This document shows positions 1 through 5,165 of a stretch of DNA of 5,165 nucleotides, piece after piece (the first letter of the stretch is position 1; each line of letters begins with the position of its first letter). Under the pieces are notes generated by a model, which had not been told where the DNA came from, made no database searches, and worked only from the letters and a program-made list of their open reading frames with translations. Made by a program: the position numbers and the translations under genes. Origin of the DNA: Verrucomicrobia bacterium UBA5540 (GTDB taxonomy: Bacteria; Verrucomicrobiota; Kiritimatiellia; Kiritimatiellales; Tichowtungiaceae); the NCBI GenBank assembly GCA_002423675.1, contig DINM01000056.1, positions 2,348 to 7,512 of the forward strand, given 5' to 3'.

Positions 1-33
1 CTGCCCGATCGTTTTTTTCGTTTGGCTGAACAT
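1..33 (-). CDS. Start of a third gene of the decarboxylase operon (partial; possibly the beta subunit)
   Basis: On the minus strand an ATG at 33-31 opens a frame without stops to the window edge, reading MFSQTKKTIGQ. It starts 16 bases after the TAA of the oadA-like gene. An AGGAG sits at 48-44, 10 bases before the ATG, which is slightly long but usable. The tight spacing indicates co-transcription with the two genes upstream. In many sodium-pumping decarboxylase operons the order is gamma, alpha, beta, so the expected product is the multi-spanning membrane subunit OadB, which couples decarboxylation of carboxybiotin to sodium export. That identity is inferred from position only: the eleven visible residues are polar and basic and show no family motif. 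It could equally be an unrelated downstream gene. Confidence 0.5.
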   Translation of the reverse strand, partial: MFSQTKKTIGQ

Positions 34-43
34 GGGTGAAAAT

Positions 44-48
44 CTCCT
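44..48 (-). promoter_or_regulatory. Ribosome binding site of the partial left-end gene
   Basis: AGGAG on the minus strand lies in the 16-base gap between the oadA-like stop and the ATG at 33. It is the main sequence evidence that a new gene starts there, since only 11 codons are in the window. Confidence 0.5.
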
Positions 49-49
49 G

Positions 50-1858
50 TTAGTTAATGGAAGCGAGCGCTTGACCGGAGGCCACCTGGTCGCCGACCGA
101 GACGGCGATGGATGTGATGGCGCCTTCGGACGGGGCTTTGATTTCGACTTCCATTTTCATGGCTTCCATGACGAGCAGGACTTCACCTGCGGTAACATGG
201 CTGCCGTCCGTAACGTTGATCTTCATGATTTTTCCGGGCATCTGGGCTTTCACCTCGATGGAGTCCGCAGAGACATGAGCCACGCCGCTTGAAGCGGTTT
301 TCACGCCGTCAGCCACATCAATGCTGTAGTCTTTTCCGTTGACCTTGGCCTTGTCGCCTTTGACTTCAACGGCGAATTTTTTGCCGTCAACGGTGACGGT
401 GTAAGCGCCGTCGCCACCCGGAGCCGCGGCTTCGGTTTTCGGCGTGAGAGCGCCTTTGCGCACGCCGTTGACTTTGGCGTTGCCGAGCAGGAAGTCGATG
501 CCTTTTTGTTTACAGGCGGCCGCGATGAAGATGTTTTCTTCGCACAGGTCGGTAATGCCGGCTTCAGTGAGCATTTTTTTGGCGGCGTCCACACCCTTGT
601 TCGGATCGCGGTCGTTGATATCGACCGGGTTTTCGGTGGTCGGTTCGAGGCTGAGTTTTTCAGAAGCGAGTTTGACGATTTCCGGATCGGGTTCGCACGG
701 AGTTTTTCCGAAGTAACCCAGAACCATTTTGCCGTAGCCTTCGGCGATTTTTTCCCACGGGCCGAACATGACGTTGTTAAAGGCCTGCTGGAAGTAGAAC
801 TGCGAAACCGGCGTAACGGAGGTTCCGAATCCGCCGCGGCGAACCACTTCGCCCATCGCTTTGATGCAGTCTTCGTATTTATCCATGATGTCGTTATCAC
901 GCAGCATCTGGGTGTTGGCGGTCAATGCGCCGCCGGGCATCGGCGACCACGGAATCATGGGCTCAACCGCTTTGGCTTCCGGCGGCATGAAGTAGTCGGC
1001 CATGCACTCTTTGAAGACGGTTTCGGCGTGCATCATCTTGTCGATGTCGATATCGAGTTCGTAGTCTTCCCCGCGCAGGGCGTGCCACAGAGTGGAGACG
1101 TCGGGCTGGCAGGTTCCGCCGGAGGCCGGGGCCATGGAGCAGTCGACCTGATCGGCACCGGCTTTGATGGCGGCGATATAGCCGATGGTTCCAACACCGG
1201 CGGTTTCGTGGGAGTGGAAAACCAGTTTGGTTTCGCTTGGAAGCATCTTGCGGGCCATCTGGATGGTCTCGTAGACTTTTTTCGGTGTGGAGGTTCCGGA
1301 TGCATCTTTGAAACAGACGCTGTCGAACGGAACGCCGGCTTTCATAATTTCTTCGAGGGTCTTCTGGTAGAAGGCGACATCGTGCGCGCCGGAACAGCCG
1401 GGCGGCAGTTCCATCATGGTCACCACGACTTCGTGCTTGAGGCCGTGTGCATTGATCGATTTGCCGGAATCGAACAGGTTGTTGACGTCATTGAGCGCGT
1501 CGAAGTTACGGATCGTGGTGATGCCGTGTTTTTTGAACATCTTGGCGTGCAGGTCGATGATGTCACGCGACTGGGAGTCGAGGCCCACCACGTTGATCCC
1601 GCGGCCGAGCGTCTGCAGGTCGGCATCGGGGCCGGCCGCGGCGCGAAATTTGTCCATCATATCGAACGCGGATTCATTGCAGTAGAAGAACGGAGCCTGG
1701 AAACGGGCGCCGCCGCCGGCTTCGAAATGGGTTTGTCCGGCTTCTACGCAGGCTTTAACTGCCGGGAGAAAGTCTTCGGTCAATACGCGGGCACCGTAGG
1801 CGGATTGAAAGCCGTCACGGAACGCGGTGTTCATAATATGAATTGTCTTTTTAGCCAT
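50..1858 (-). CDS. oadA: Biotin-dependent carboxyltransferase, alpha subunit of a sodium-pumping decarboxylase (OadA / pyruvate carboxylase subunit B family)
   Basis: The 602-residue protein has the family's usual length and order: an N-terminal TIM-barrel carboxyltransferase domain (about 5-300), a helical conserved carboxylase domain (about 300-460), a short Ala/Gly-rich linker (about 474-484) and a C-terminal biotinyl domain (about 532-602). EAMKME at 565-570 places the biotin on Lys568. Likely metal ligands are Asp15 (FRDGFQS) and His215/His217 (HSHETAG); Lys184 in FKDASG matches the catalytic, often carboxylated, lysine. The family moves the carboxyl group from a keto-acid such as oxaloacetate onto biotin; the membrane subunits then release CO2 and export sodium. 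The start is supported by AAGGAG 6 bases upstream. The oadG-like gene ends 26 bases before it, so the two form an operon. Oddities: RDGFQS replaces the usual RDAHQS, FEAGGGARFQ replaces the usual E-x-WGGATFD, and SGGTCQP lies where other members have a T-S-Q-P type motif. The family is secure; oxaloacetate as substrate is inference. A pyruvate- or 2-oxo-acid carboxylase subunit is the alternative. Confidence 0.88.
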   Translation of the reverse strand: MAKKTIHIMNTAFRDGFQSAYGARVLTEDFLPAVKACVEAGQTHFEAGGGARFQAPFFYCNESAFDMMDKFRAAAGPDADLQTLGRGINVVGLDSQSRDIIDLHAKMFKKHGITTIRNFDALNDVNNLFDSGKSINAHGLKHEVVVTMMELPPGCSGAHDVAFYQKTLEEIMKAGVPFDSVCFKDASGTSTPKKVYETIQMARKMLPSETKLVFHSHETAGVGTIGYIAAIKAGADQVDCSMAPASGGTCQPDVSTLWHALRGEDYELDIDIDKMMHAETVFKECMADYFMPPEAKAVEPMIPWSPMPGGALTANTQMLRDNDIMDKYEDCIKAMGEVVRRGGFGTSVTPVSQFYFQQAFNNVMFGPWEKIAEGYGKMVLGYFGKTPCEPDPEIVKLASEKLSLEPTTENPVDINDRDPNKGVDAAKKMLTEAGITDLCEENIFIAAACKQKGIDFLLGNAKVNGVRKGALTPKTEAAAPGGDGAYTVTVDGKKFAVEVKGDKAKVNGKDYSIDVADGVKTASSGVAHVSADSIEVKAQMPGKIMKINVTDGSHVTAGEVLLVMEAMKMEVEIKAPSEGAITSIAVSVGDQVASGQALASIN

Positions 1859-1864
1859 CGTTTA

Positions 1865-1870
1865 CTCCTT
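1865..1870 (-). promoter_or_regulatory. Ribosome binding site of oadA
   Basis: AAGGAG on the minus strand, 6 bases before the ATG at 1858. It fixes the start at MAKKTIHIMN, which is also where homologous sequence of the barrel begins. Confidence 0.75.
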
Positions 1871-1884
1871 GATTTTTAAATTAA

Positions 1885-2097
1885 TCAGCCTTTTTTAGCC
1901 CGGATTGCAGCCAGTGCAACAGCAATGGCAACCGCCGGATTGGCGACCGGCGCGGACGTTTTCGCAACCTCTTCAGGAAAGAGATGCGCAAATTTCTTAA
2001 AGAATACTGCGGTGCTCTGCATCGCGAGAACCAGAAGAATCAGGAACGCAAAAACCGTCCCCATTCCTACAACCAGTAAAACCAAACCCTCTCTCAT
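1885..2097 (-). CDS. oadG: Small membrane subunit of a sodium-pumping decarboxylase (OadG family)
   Basis: This 70-residue protein has the gamma-subunit layout. One hydrophobic helix spans about residues 4-26 (GLVLLVVGMGTVFAFLILLV), followed by a charged segment and a short linker with Pro and Ala (about 41-56). The C-terminus, AIAVALAAIRAKKG (57-70), resembles the A-I-A-x-A-I tail of OadG proteins. In characterised complexes the gamma subunit anchors the soluble alpha subunit to the membrane beta subunit and helps assembly. The protein is at the short end for the family, and no His-rich zinc-binding tail as in enterobacterial OadG is visible. Its start is supported by AAGGA about 7 bases upstream. 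It is first in the leftward operon, 26 bases before oadA, which strongly supports the assignment despite the low sequence complexity. Confidence 0.8.
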   Translation of the reverse strand: MREGLVLLVVGMGTVFAFLILLVLAMQSTAVFFKKFAHLFPEEVAKTSAPVANPAVAIAVALAAIRAKKG

Positions 2098-2202
2098 AGT
2101 TCTTCCTTTGCTTTATGAACGCATTAAAATAGCCTGCTTTGTACGGGAATGACCCTGACCGTGCGAGCGAAAACAAAGAGAAAATGCAGAAGACAAAACG
2201 GT
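2098..2202. promoter_or_regulatory. Divergent promoter region between the decarboxylase operon and birA
   Basis: This 105-base gap must hold start signals for both directions. On the plus strand TAAAAT at 2125-2130 is a fair -10 box for birA, but no good -35 is seen 16-18 bases upstream. On the minus strand only weak AT-rich matches (around 2122-2130) could serve the oadG operon. The stretch 2170-2200 is A-rich on the plus strand and would lie in the birA leader. No operator palindrome or riboswitch-like structure was recognised. Biotin-linked co-regulation of both sides is possible but not shown. Confidence 0.35.
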
Positions 2203-2916
2203 ATGAAATTTAACGTCAACTGGTATGAGCGGCTTCCTTCCACCAACACCTTTTTAAAGGAGCTGGTGGAATTGAAGGACCAACTCCCGTCAGGGACGGT
2301 GGTTGCTGCCCGGGAACAGACGCAGGGACGCGGGCGAATGGCGCGCGAATGGCTCTCTTCAGCCAACGAGAATTTGACATTCTCCTTGCTCCTCTCGGAT
2401 AAGATTGAAACGAACAAGTGGCCCTCTGCGACGATGGCCGCGGCCGTTTCGGTGGCTGAAGTGCTTGAAGAAGAAGGAGTTGAGGCTTCTTTGAAATGGC
2501 CGAATGATGTCTTGGTTAACGGTCGAAAGATTTGCGGAATTCTTGCGGAACGGATTTCTCAGGGGCTGATTATCGGCATTGGCCTCAACGTAAATATGCA
2601 GAGCGCAGATCATATCGATCAGCCCGCCACATCGGTTTTGATCGAAACCGGTCGACGCGCGAACGTGGACGACCTGCTCGCCAACCTGTTGAAGCACCTT
2701 TCCGTCCGGCTCGACGAGTGGGTCTTGGGCGGGTTTTCCAAGGTTCGGAAAAACTGGGAGGCCAAAGTTCCAAATATTGGAAAAACTGTTACCGTGCGCG
2801 ATGGCAGCGCATTTCGCACAGGCATTCTTTCCGGCTTCGGCGAAAACGGCGAACTGCTGCTGCGCGACGAATCGGGAAATCTTTCCACCATCTGGGCCGG
2901 CGATCTGTCGGTTTAG
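2203..2916 (+). CDS. birA: Biotin--[biotin carboxyl-carrier protein] ligase, without DNA-binding domain
   Basis: BirA makes biotinyl-AMP from biotin and ATP in the cytoplasm and attaches biotin to a lysine of carrier domains such as that of the adjacent OadA. Counting from Met at 2203 (237 residues): Ser-Thr-Asn at 13-15 in the opening strand, the ATP/biotin loop QTQGRGRM at 39-46, the catalytic-core motif KWPNDVLVNGRKICGIL at 98-114 with Lys109 matching the catalytic lysine of E. coli BirA, GIGLNVN at 125-131, and a small SH3-like C-terminal domain from about 192. The N-terminal helix-turn-helix of E. coli BirA is absent, so this is a group I ligase that should not repress genes. An in-frame ATG at 2149 would add 18 mostly basic residues. 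I prefer 2203 because homology starts there and GGGA directly abuts the earlier ATG; neither start has a strong Shine-Dalgarno. Two TTCC/GGAA palindromes lie within the gene at 2734-2782. Confidence 0.9.
   Translation: MKFNVNWYERLPSTNTFLKELVELKDQLPSGTVVAAREQTQGRGRMAREWLSSANENLTFSLLLSDKIETNKWPSATMAAAVSVAEVLEEEGVEASLKWPNDVLVNGRKICGILAERISQGLIIGIGLNVNMQSADHIDQPATSVLIETGRRANVDDLLANLLKHLSVRLDEWVLGGFSKVRKNWEAKVPNIGKTVTVRDGSAFRTGILSGFGENGELLLRDESGNLSTIWAGDLSV
2734..2782. repeat. Pair of TTCCAA-n3-TTGGAA palindromes inside birA
   Basis: The first palindrome is TTTTCCAA-GGT-TCGGAAAA (2734-2752), with one arm mismatch. The second is TTCCAA-ATA-TTGGAA (2768-2782), with perfect 6-base arms. Their centres (2743 and 2775) are 32 bases apart. 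The pair aligns without gaps to the two sites nearest pyrB (4456-4506), including GGAAAAA-n-TGG after the first palindrome. Here the bases also encode birA residues of a normal-looking segment (KVRKNWEAKVPNIGK), so function as a DNA site is uncertain. Confidence 0.6.
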
Positions 2917-2954
2917 ACTTACCGGTAGGGATCCCTCCGTTCTGCTCTTGTCGA

Positions 2955-2984
2955 GGCGGATAGATTCTGCCACTTTGTTTTTTT
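2955..2984 (+). terminator. Probable rho-independent terminator of birA
   Basis: GGCGGA (2955-2960), a five-base loop and TCTGCC (2966-2971) form a six-pair stem with one G-U pair. A T-rich tract (2974-2984, ten T in eleven bases) follows three bases later. It lies 38 bases after the birA stop. The stem is short, so termination may be partial. Confidence 0.5.
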
Positions 2985-3024
2985 CTCTCCATGAGGGACT
3001 TATTAAAAAACCGCGGAGAACTCC

Positions 3025-4410
3025 ATGCTGATTGATAATGCGATTGTTGCTCTTTATCTGCTCGTTATTTTAATTGTGGGAGTTCTAGGGGGTCGCCGCC
3101 TTCGTAATTTGGAAGAGTTTTCTGTCGCCGGTCGAGCCTATCCCGCATGGATTGTTTTTGCCACGCTGTCTGCCACATTTATCGGCGGCGGATTTTCTAC
3201 CGGAAACGCCGAGAAGGTGTTTCTGTTCGGAGTTGTCAATATTGTTGCGCTCTGGGGATTCAGTCTTAAAGAGATGCTGGTCGCGAAGTTTATTGCGCCC
3301 CGGATGGGACGTTTTTCACAGGCACTCTCAACTGGCGATGTCATGCGCTCTGCCTACGGTAAGACCGGACAGGTTGTAACCGGCTTCTTTTCCGTTTTGT
3401 TATGCGCCGGAATTGTCGGCGCACAGGTCGGTGCGATGGGAATCGTTTTTAACGTCTTTTTGGGAGTTTCCCCTGTGGTCGGAATTTTGATCGGCTGCGG
3501 GATTGTCATTACCTATTCAACAGTGGGTGGAATGCGCGCAGTTGTCTTGACAGATGTCGTTCAGTTTATCGTCCTGGCTACCGGCATTCCGACGGCTCTG
3601 ATTTTTGGCATTATGAAAGTCGGAGGCCCTGAAGCGGTTTTGGCAAAATTACCCGCGGGGCATTTCTCCATTCCCGCCCCGGGAATGGGCCTCGTTGCGT
3701 TCATCTCGCTGTTTCTTACGTTTGTGCTTGGCGAAACGCTGGTTCCGCCATATGTGCAGCGTTTGTTCATCGGCCGTGATCCCAAAACCACCGCCCGCGG
3801 AACATGGTACAGCGGGATTTTCTCTGTTCCGTTTTTTGCTGTTACCGGTTCTATCGGACTGGTTGCGCTGGCGCTTAAACCCGATCTGGATGCGAACCTA
3901 GCCATGCCGTATGTGATCCAAACCTGTCTGCCGATCGGATTGCGCGGCATTGTGGTGGCCGGCATAATTTCCATTGTGATGTCTTCGGCCGACTCTTTCC
4001 TCAACGGTGCCGCCACCGGATGTGTTCAGGATATTATTCTGCCGTTGCGCCGTACTCCGATGAAATCGCACACGCAGTTGCTGATTGCAAAATGGGTTAA
4101 CGCGCTGACCGGATTGCTCGCCATTGTATTTGCCATCAAAATTCGCAGTGTTCTGGATATTCTGATCGTTGCCTATAATTTCTGGGCGCCGATTATTGTC
4201 GTTCCGCTGGCGGCCGTTTTACTTGGCCGGTCGACTTCTCGGGGTGGCTTTATTGCAGGCGCTTCTGGCGGAGTGGCCGGTATGCTTCTTTGGAATGCCT
4301 TTTTCCGCAAATCGACCGGAATGGACGGTCTCGTCGTCGGGGTTTTTTGTAATCTGATTCTTTTCGCACTCACCACTTGCTGGATTAAATGTCGTCCGTC
4401 GGCGAACTGA
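3025..4410 (+). CDS. Sodium:solute symporter family (SSS) transporter, substrate unknown
   Basis: This 461-residue, very hydrophobic protein should take up a small solute together with sodium across the inner membrane. About 12-13 membrane segments can be made out, starting at residues 5-22 and ending at 435-453. Family marks are ATLSATFIGGG (46-56) in the first core helix, YSTVGGMRAVVLTDVVQF (164-181), which is the SSS signature region, PPYVQRLFIGRDPKTTARG (241-259), and SIVMSSADSFLNG (316-328), whose serines 320/321 and Asp323 correspond to the sodium-site region of this fold. Length is normal for compact members. GGAG at 3015-3018, 6 bases before the ATG, supports the start. A probable terminator separates it from birA, so its promoter should lie in about 2985-3010; TATTAA at 3001 is a weak -10 candidate. 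Substrate cannot be read from the sequence: proline, pantothenate, sugar, nucleoside and monocarboxylate carriers all occur in this family. The inward sodium gradient it uses could be made by the pump encoded at left (inference). Confidence 0.88.
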   Translation: MLIDNAIVALYLLVILIVGVLGGRRLRNLEEFSVAGRAYPAWIVFATLSATFIGGGFSTGNAEKVFLFGVVNIVALWGFSLKEMLVAKFIAPRMGRFSQALSTGDVMRSAYGKTGQVVTGFFSVLLCAGIVGAQVGAMGIVFNVFLGVSPVVGILIGCGIVITYSTVGGMRAVVLTDVVQFIVLATGIPTALIFGIMKVGGPEAVLAKLPAGHFSIPAPGMGLVAFISLFLTFVLGETLVPPYVQRLFIGRDPKTTARGTWYSGIFSVPFFAVTGSIGLVALALKPDLDANLAMPYVIQTCLPIGLRGIVVAGIISIVMSSADSFLNGAATGCVQDIILPLRRTPMKSHTQLLIAKWVNALTGLLAIVFAIKIRSVLDILIVAYNFWAPIIVVPLAAVLLGRSTSRGGFIAGASGGVAGMLLWNAFFRKSTGMDGLVVGVFCNLILFALTTCWIKCRPSAN

Positions 4411-4424
4411 TTGGCCCAATATCG

Positions 4425-4505
4425 TTTTTCAAGGGTTGGAAAATTCGTCCGAAAAGTTTCCAAACCTTGGAAAAAATGGCATATAGGGCTTCCAGCGTTT
4501 GGAAA
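4425..4505. repeat. Three helically phased TTTCCAA-n3-TTGGAAA palindromes upstream of pyrB
   Basis: Site 1 (4425-4443) is TTTTTCAA-GGG-TTGGAAAA, 7 of 8 arm pairs plus one G-T. Site 2 (4457-4473) is TTTCCAA-ACC-TTGGAAA, 7 perfect pairs. Site 3 (4489-4505) is CTTCCAG-CGT-TTGGAAA, 5 pairs plus one G-T. Their centres are at 4434, 4465 and 4497, a spacing of 31 and 32 bases, so all sites face the same side of the helix. Sites 2 and 3 together also form a longer inverted repeat (4456-4472 with 4490-4506, 15 of 17 paired). They fill most of the gap between the symporter and pyrB. The layout suits tandem operators for a dimeric protein, or alternative RNA hairpins in the pyrB leader. The regulator, if any, is unknown. 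Confidence 0.75.
4457..4485 (+). promoter_or_regulatory. Candidate pyrB promoter overlapping palindromes
   Basis: TTTCCA (4457-4462) and CATATA (4480-4485) are 17 bases apart and could act as weak -35 and -10 boxes. The -35 would lie in palindrome 2 and the transcription start in palindrome 3, as expected for a repressed promoter. Both boxes are poor matches to consensus. Confidence 0.25.
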
Positions 4506-4507
4506 CC

Positions 4508-4512
4508 GGAGG
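4508..4512 (+). promoter_or_regulatory. Ribosome binding site of pyrB
   Basis: GGAGG ends 4 bases before the ATG at 4517 and begins 3 bases after the last palindrome. It decides the start of the truncated pyrB frame. A hairpin formed by the palindromes would abut the site and could affect ribosome access. Confidence 0.75.
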
Positions 4513-4516
4513 CTTC

Positions 4517-5165
4517 ATGACTAAAACGGCGATATTGAATCAGATTCGATGGGACGAGTTCAGCAGTCTGAGCTCTATTGAAAAGGCCCCTTATTTTGTT
4601 GAAAACAATCGCACCTATCATGCGCTGGTTGCTCAGCAGTTCAACCGTCCGATGCTCGAAGATCTCTGCACACTGGCCACCTGCGTGCGCCGTACCGCCA
4701 AGACTCGCGACGGCAGCGCTTTCCTGCAGCGGCAGCTGTTTGACAAACGGGCCATGCTCTATTTTGCCCAGCCTTCGAGCCGCACCTATCTCTCGTTTTA
4801 TTCCGCCTGCCAGATCATCGGCCTGCAAACCATGAATGTGCGCGACAGCGCCACATCGAGTGAAATGAAAGGGGAGTCGCCGGAAGACTCTGTGCGGACG
4901 TTCAGTTCCTATGCGGACCTCATCATCATGCGCCATCCGGCGGGCGGCTTCGCGGAGCGCATCGCGTGGATGCTCTCGAATACATCGCGTCCCGTTCCGG
5001 TGGTCAACGCTGGTTCCGGTAAAGACCAGCACCCGACGCAGGCGCTGCTCGACATCTACACGCTGGCCCGCAGCTTTGAAGATATCGGCGGTATCGACGG
5101 CAAAAAGATTGCCTTTGTCGGCGACCTGAAACGCGGACGCACCGTGCGTTCGCTGGCGTGGCTTC
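4517..5165 (+). CDS. pyrB: Aspartate carbamoyltransferase catalytic chain (partial, 3' end outside window)
   Basis: The enzyme joins carbamoyl phosphate and aspartate to give carbamoyl aspartate, the first committed step of pyrimidine synthesis, in the cytoplasm. The frame runs from ATG 4517 to the window edge: 216 complete codons, about two thirds of a catalytic chain, covering the carbamoyl-phosphate domain and the start of the aspartate domain. Motifs I read: FAQPSSRTYLSF (83-94) at the carbamoyl-phosphate loop, MKGESPEDS (117-125) with Lys118 in the loop that reaches the neighbouring subunit, IIMRHPAGG (136-144), NAGSGKDQHPTQALLD (164-179) with His172 and Gln175, and GDLKRGRTVRSL (202-213) with Arg208. 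The last two motifs distinguish it from ornithine carbamoyltransferase. Compared with E. coli PyrB the N-terminus is about 35 residues longer, and the usual S-T-R-T-R reads S-S-R-T-Y. The start is set by GGAGG and is preceded by phased palindromes. No regulatory pyrI or other pyr gene is visible. Confidence 0.9.
   Translation, partial: MTKTAILNQIRWDEFSSLSSIEKAPYFVENNRTYHALVAQQFNRPMLEDLCTLATCVRRTAKTRDGSAFLQRQLFDKRAMLYFAQPSSRTYLSFYSACQIIGLQTMNVRDSATSSEMKGESPEDSVRTFSSYADLIIMRHPAGGFAERIAWMLSNTSRPVPVVNAGSGKDQHPTQALLDIYTLARSFEDIGGIDGKKIAFVGDLKRGRTVRSLAWL

Noticed and set aside
1217..1240. AAACCA-GTT-TGGTTT inverted repeat inside oadA
   Set aside because: It resembles the pyrB palindromes in layout but has different arm bases, is single, and lies in ordinary coding sequence.
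506..1879. 457-codon open frame on the plus strand opposite oadA
   Set aside because: It is the antisense of a clear oadA reading frame. The product is rich in His, Phe and Gly with no family motif, as expected when codon bias keeps the complementary frame free of stops.
2149..2202. N-terminal extension of BirA from the earlier ATG at 2149
   Set aside because: The 18 extra residues are basic and low in complexity, too short for a helix-turn-helix, and the putative Shine-Dalgarno GGGA touches the ATG.
2927..2936. Perfect palindrome AGGGATCCCT just after birA, next to ACCGGT
   Set aside because: The stem is only five pairs with no loop and no T-tract. Short restriction-site-like palindromes are expected by chance; the stem-loop at 2955-2984 is the better terminator.
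2359..2973. 204-codon minus-strand frame opposite birA
   Set aside because: birA on the other strand has all its catalytic motifs through this interval; the antisense product shows no recognisable domain.
4385..5032. 215-codon minus-strand frame opposite pyrB
   Set aside because: It covers the pyrB start and conserved ATCase motifs, has no convincing ribosome binding site and resembles no known family.

Overview
The window carries six protein-coding genes, one at each end cut off, arranged as a leftward operon and a rightward series that diverge around position 2150. No RNA gene, CRISPR array, insertion sequence or prophage gene was seen. Dense coding, good Shine-Dalgarno sites and the gene content point to a bacterium with a membrane sodium economy: a biotin-dependent, sodium-pumping decarboxylase next to a sodium:solute symporter. 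I lean towards an anaerobic member of the Verrucomicrobiota/Kiritimatiellota. That placement rests on gene style and on a TTCCAA-n3-TTGGAA palindrome that I remember from such genomes. It is not proven by anything in the window.

Left part, minus strand (1-2097): a gamma-type small membrane subunit (oadG-like), then the carboxyltransferase/biotin-carrier alpha subunit (oadA-like), then the first 11 codons of a third gene with its own ribosome binding site. The order gamma-alpha-(beta?) is typical of OadGAB complexes, which decarboxylate a carboxy-acid (classically oxaloacetate) and export sodium ions. The alpha subunit keeps the metal ligands and the biotin lysine, but differs from the textbook sequence at several active-site motifs, so its exact substrate is open.

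Middle (2098-3024): a short divergent intergenic region, then birA on the plus strand. BirA is a biotin protein ligase without a DNA-binding domain, and the alpha subunit next door is its obvious substrate. A modest stem-loop plus T-tract follows birA.

Right part (3025-5165): a sodium:solute symporter of the SSS family with unknown substrate, a 106-base gap, and the 5' two thirds of pyrB (aspartate carbamoyltransferase, pyrimidine synthesis). The gap before pyrB holds three palindromes of the form TTTCCAA-n3-TTGGAAA, with centres 31 and 32 bases apart (three helical turns). A pair of the same palindromes, 32 bases apart and in the same register, lies inside the birA coding sequence. This phased palindrome element is the most interesting non-coding signal in the window.
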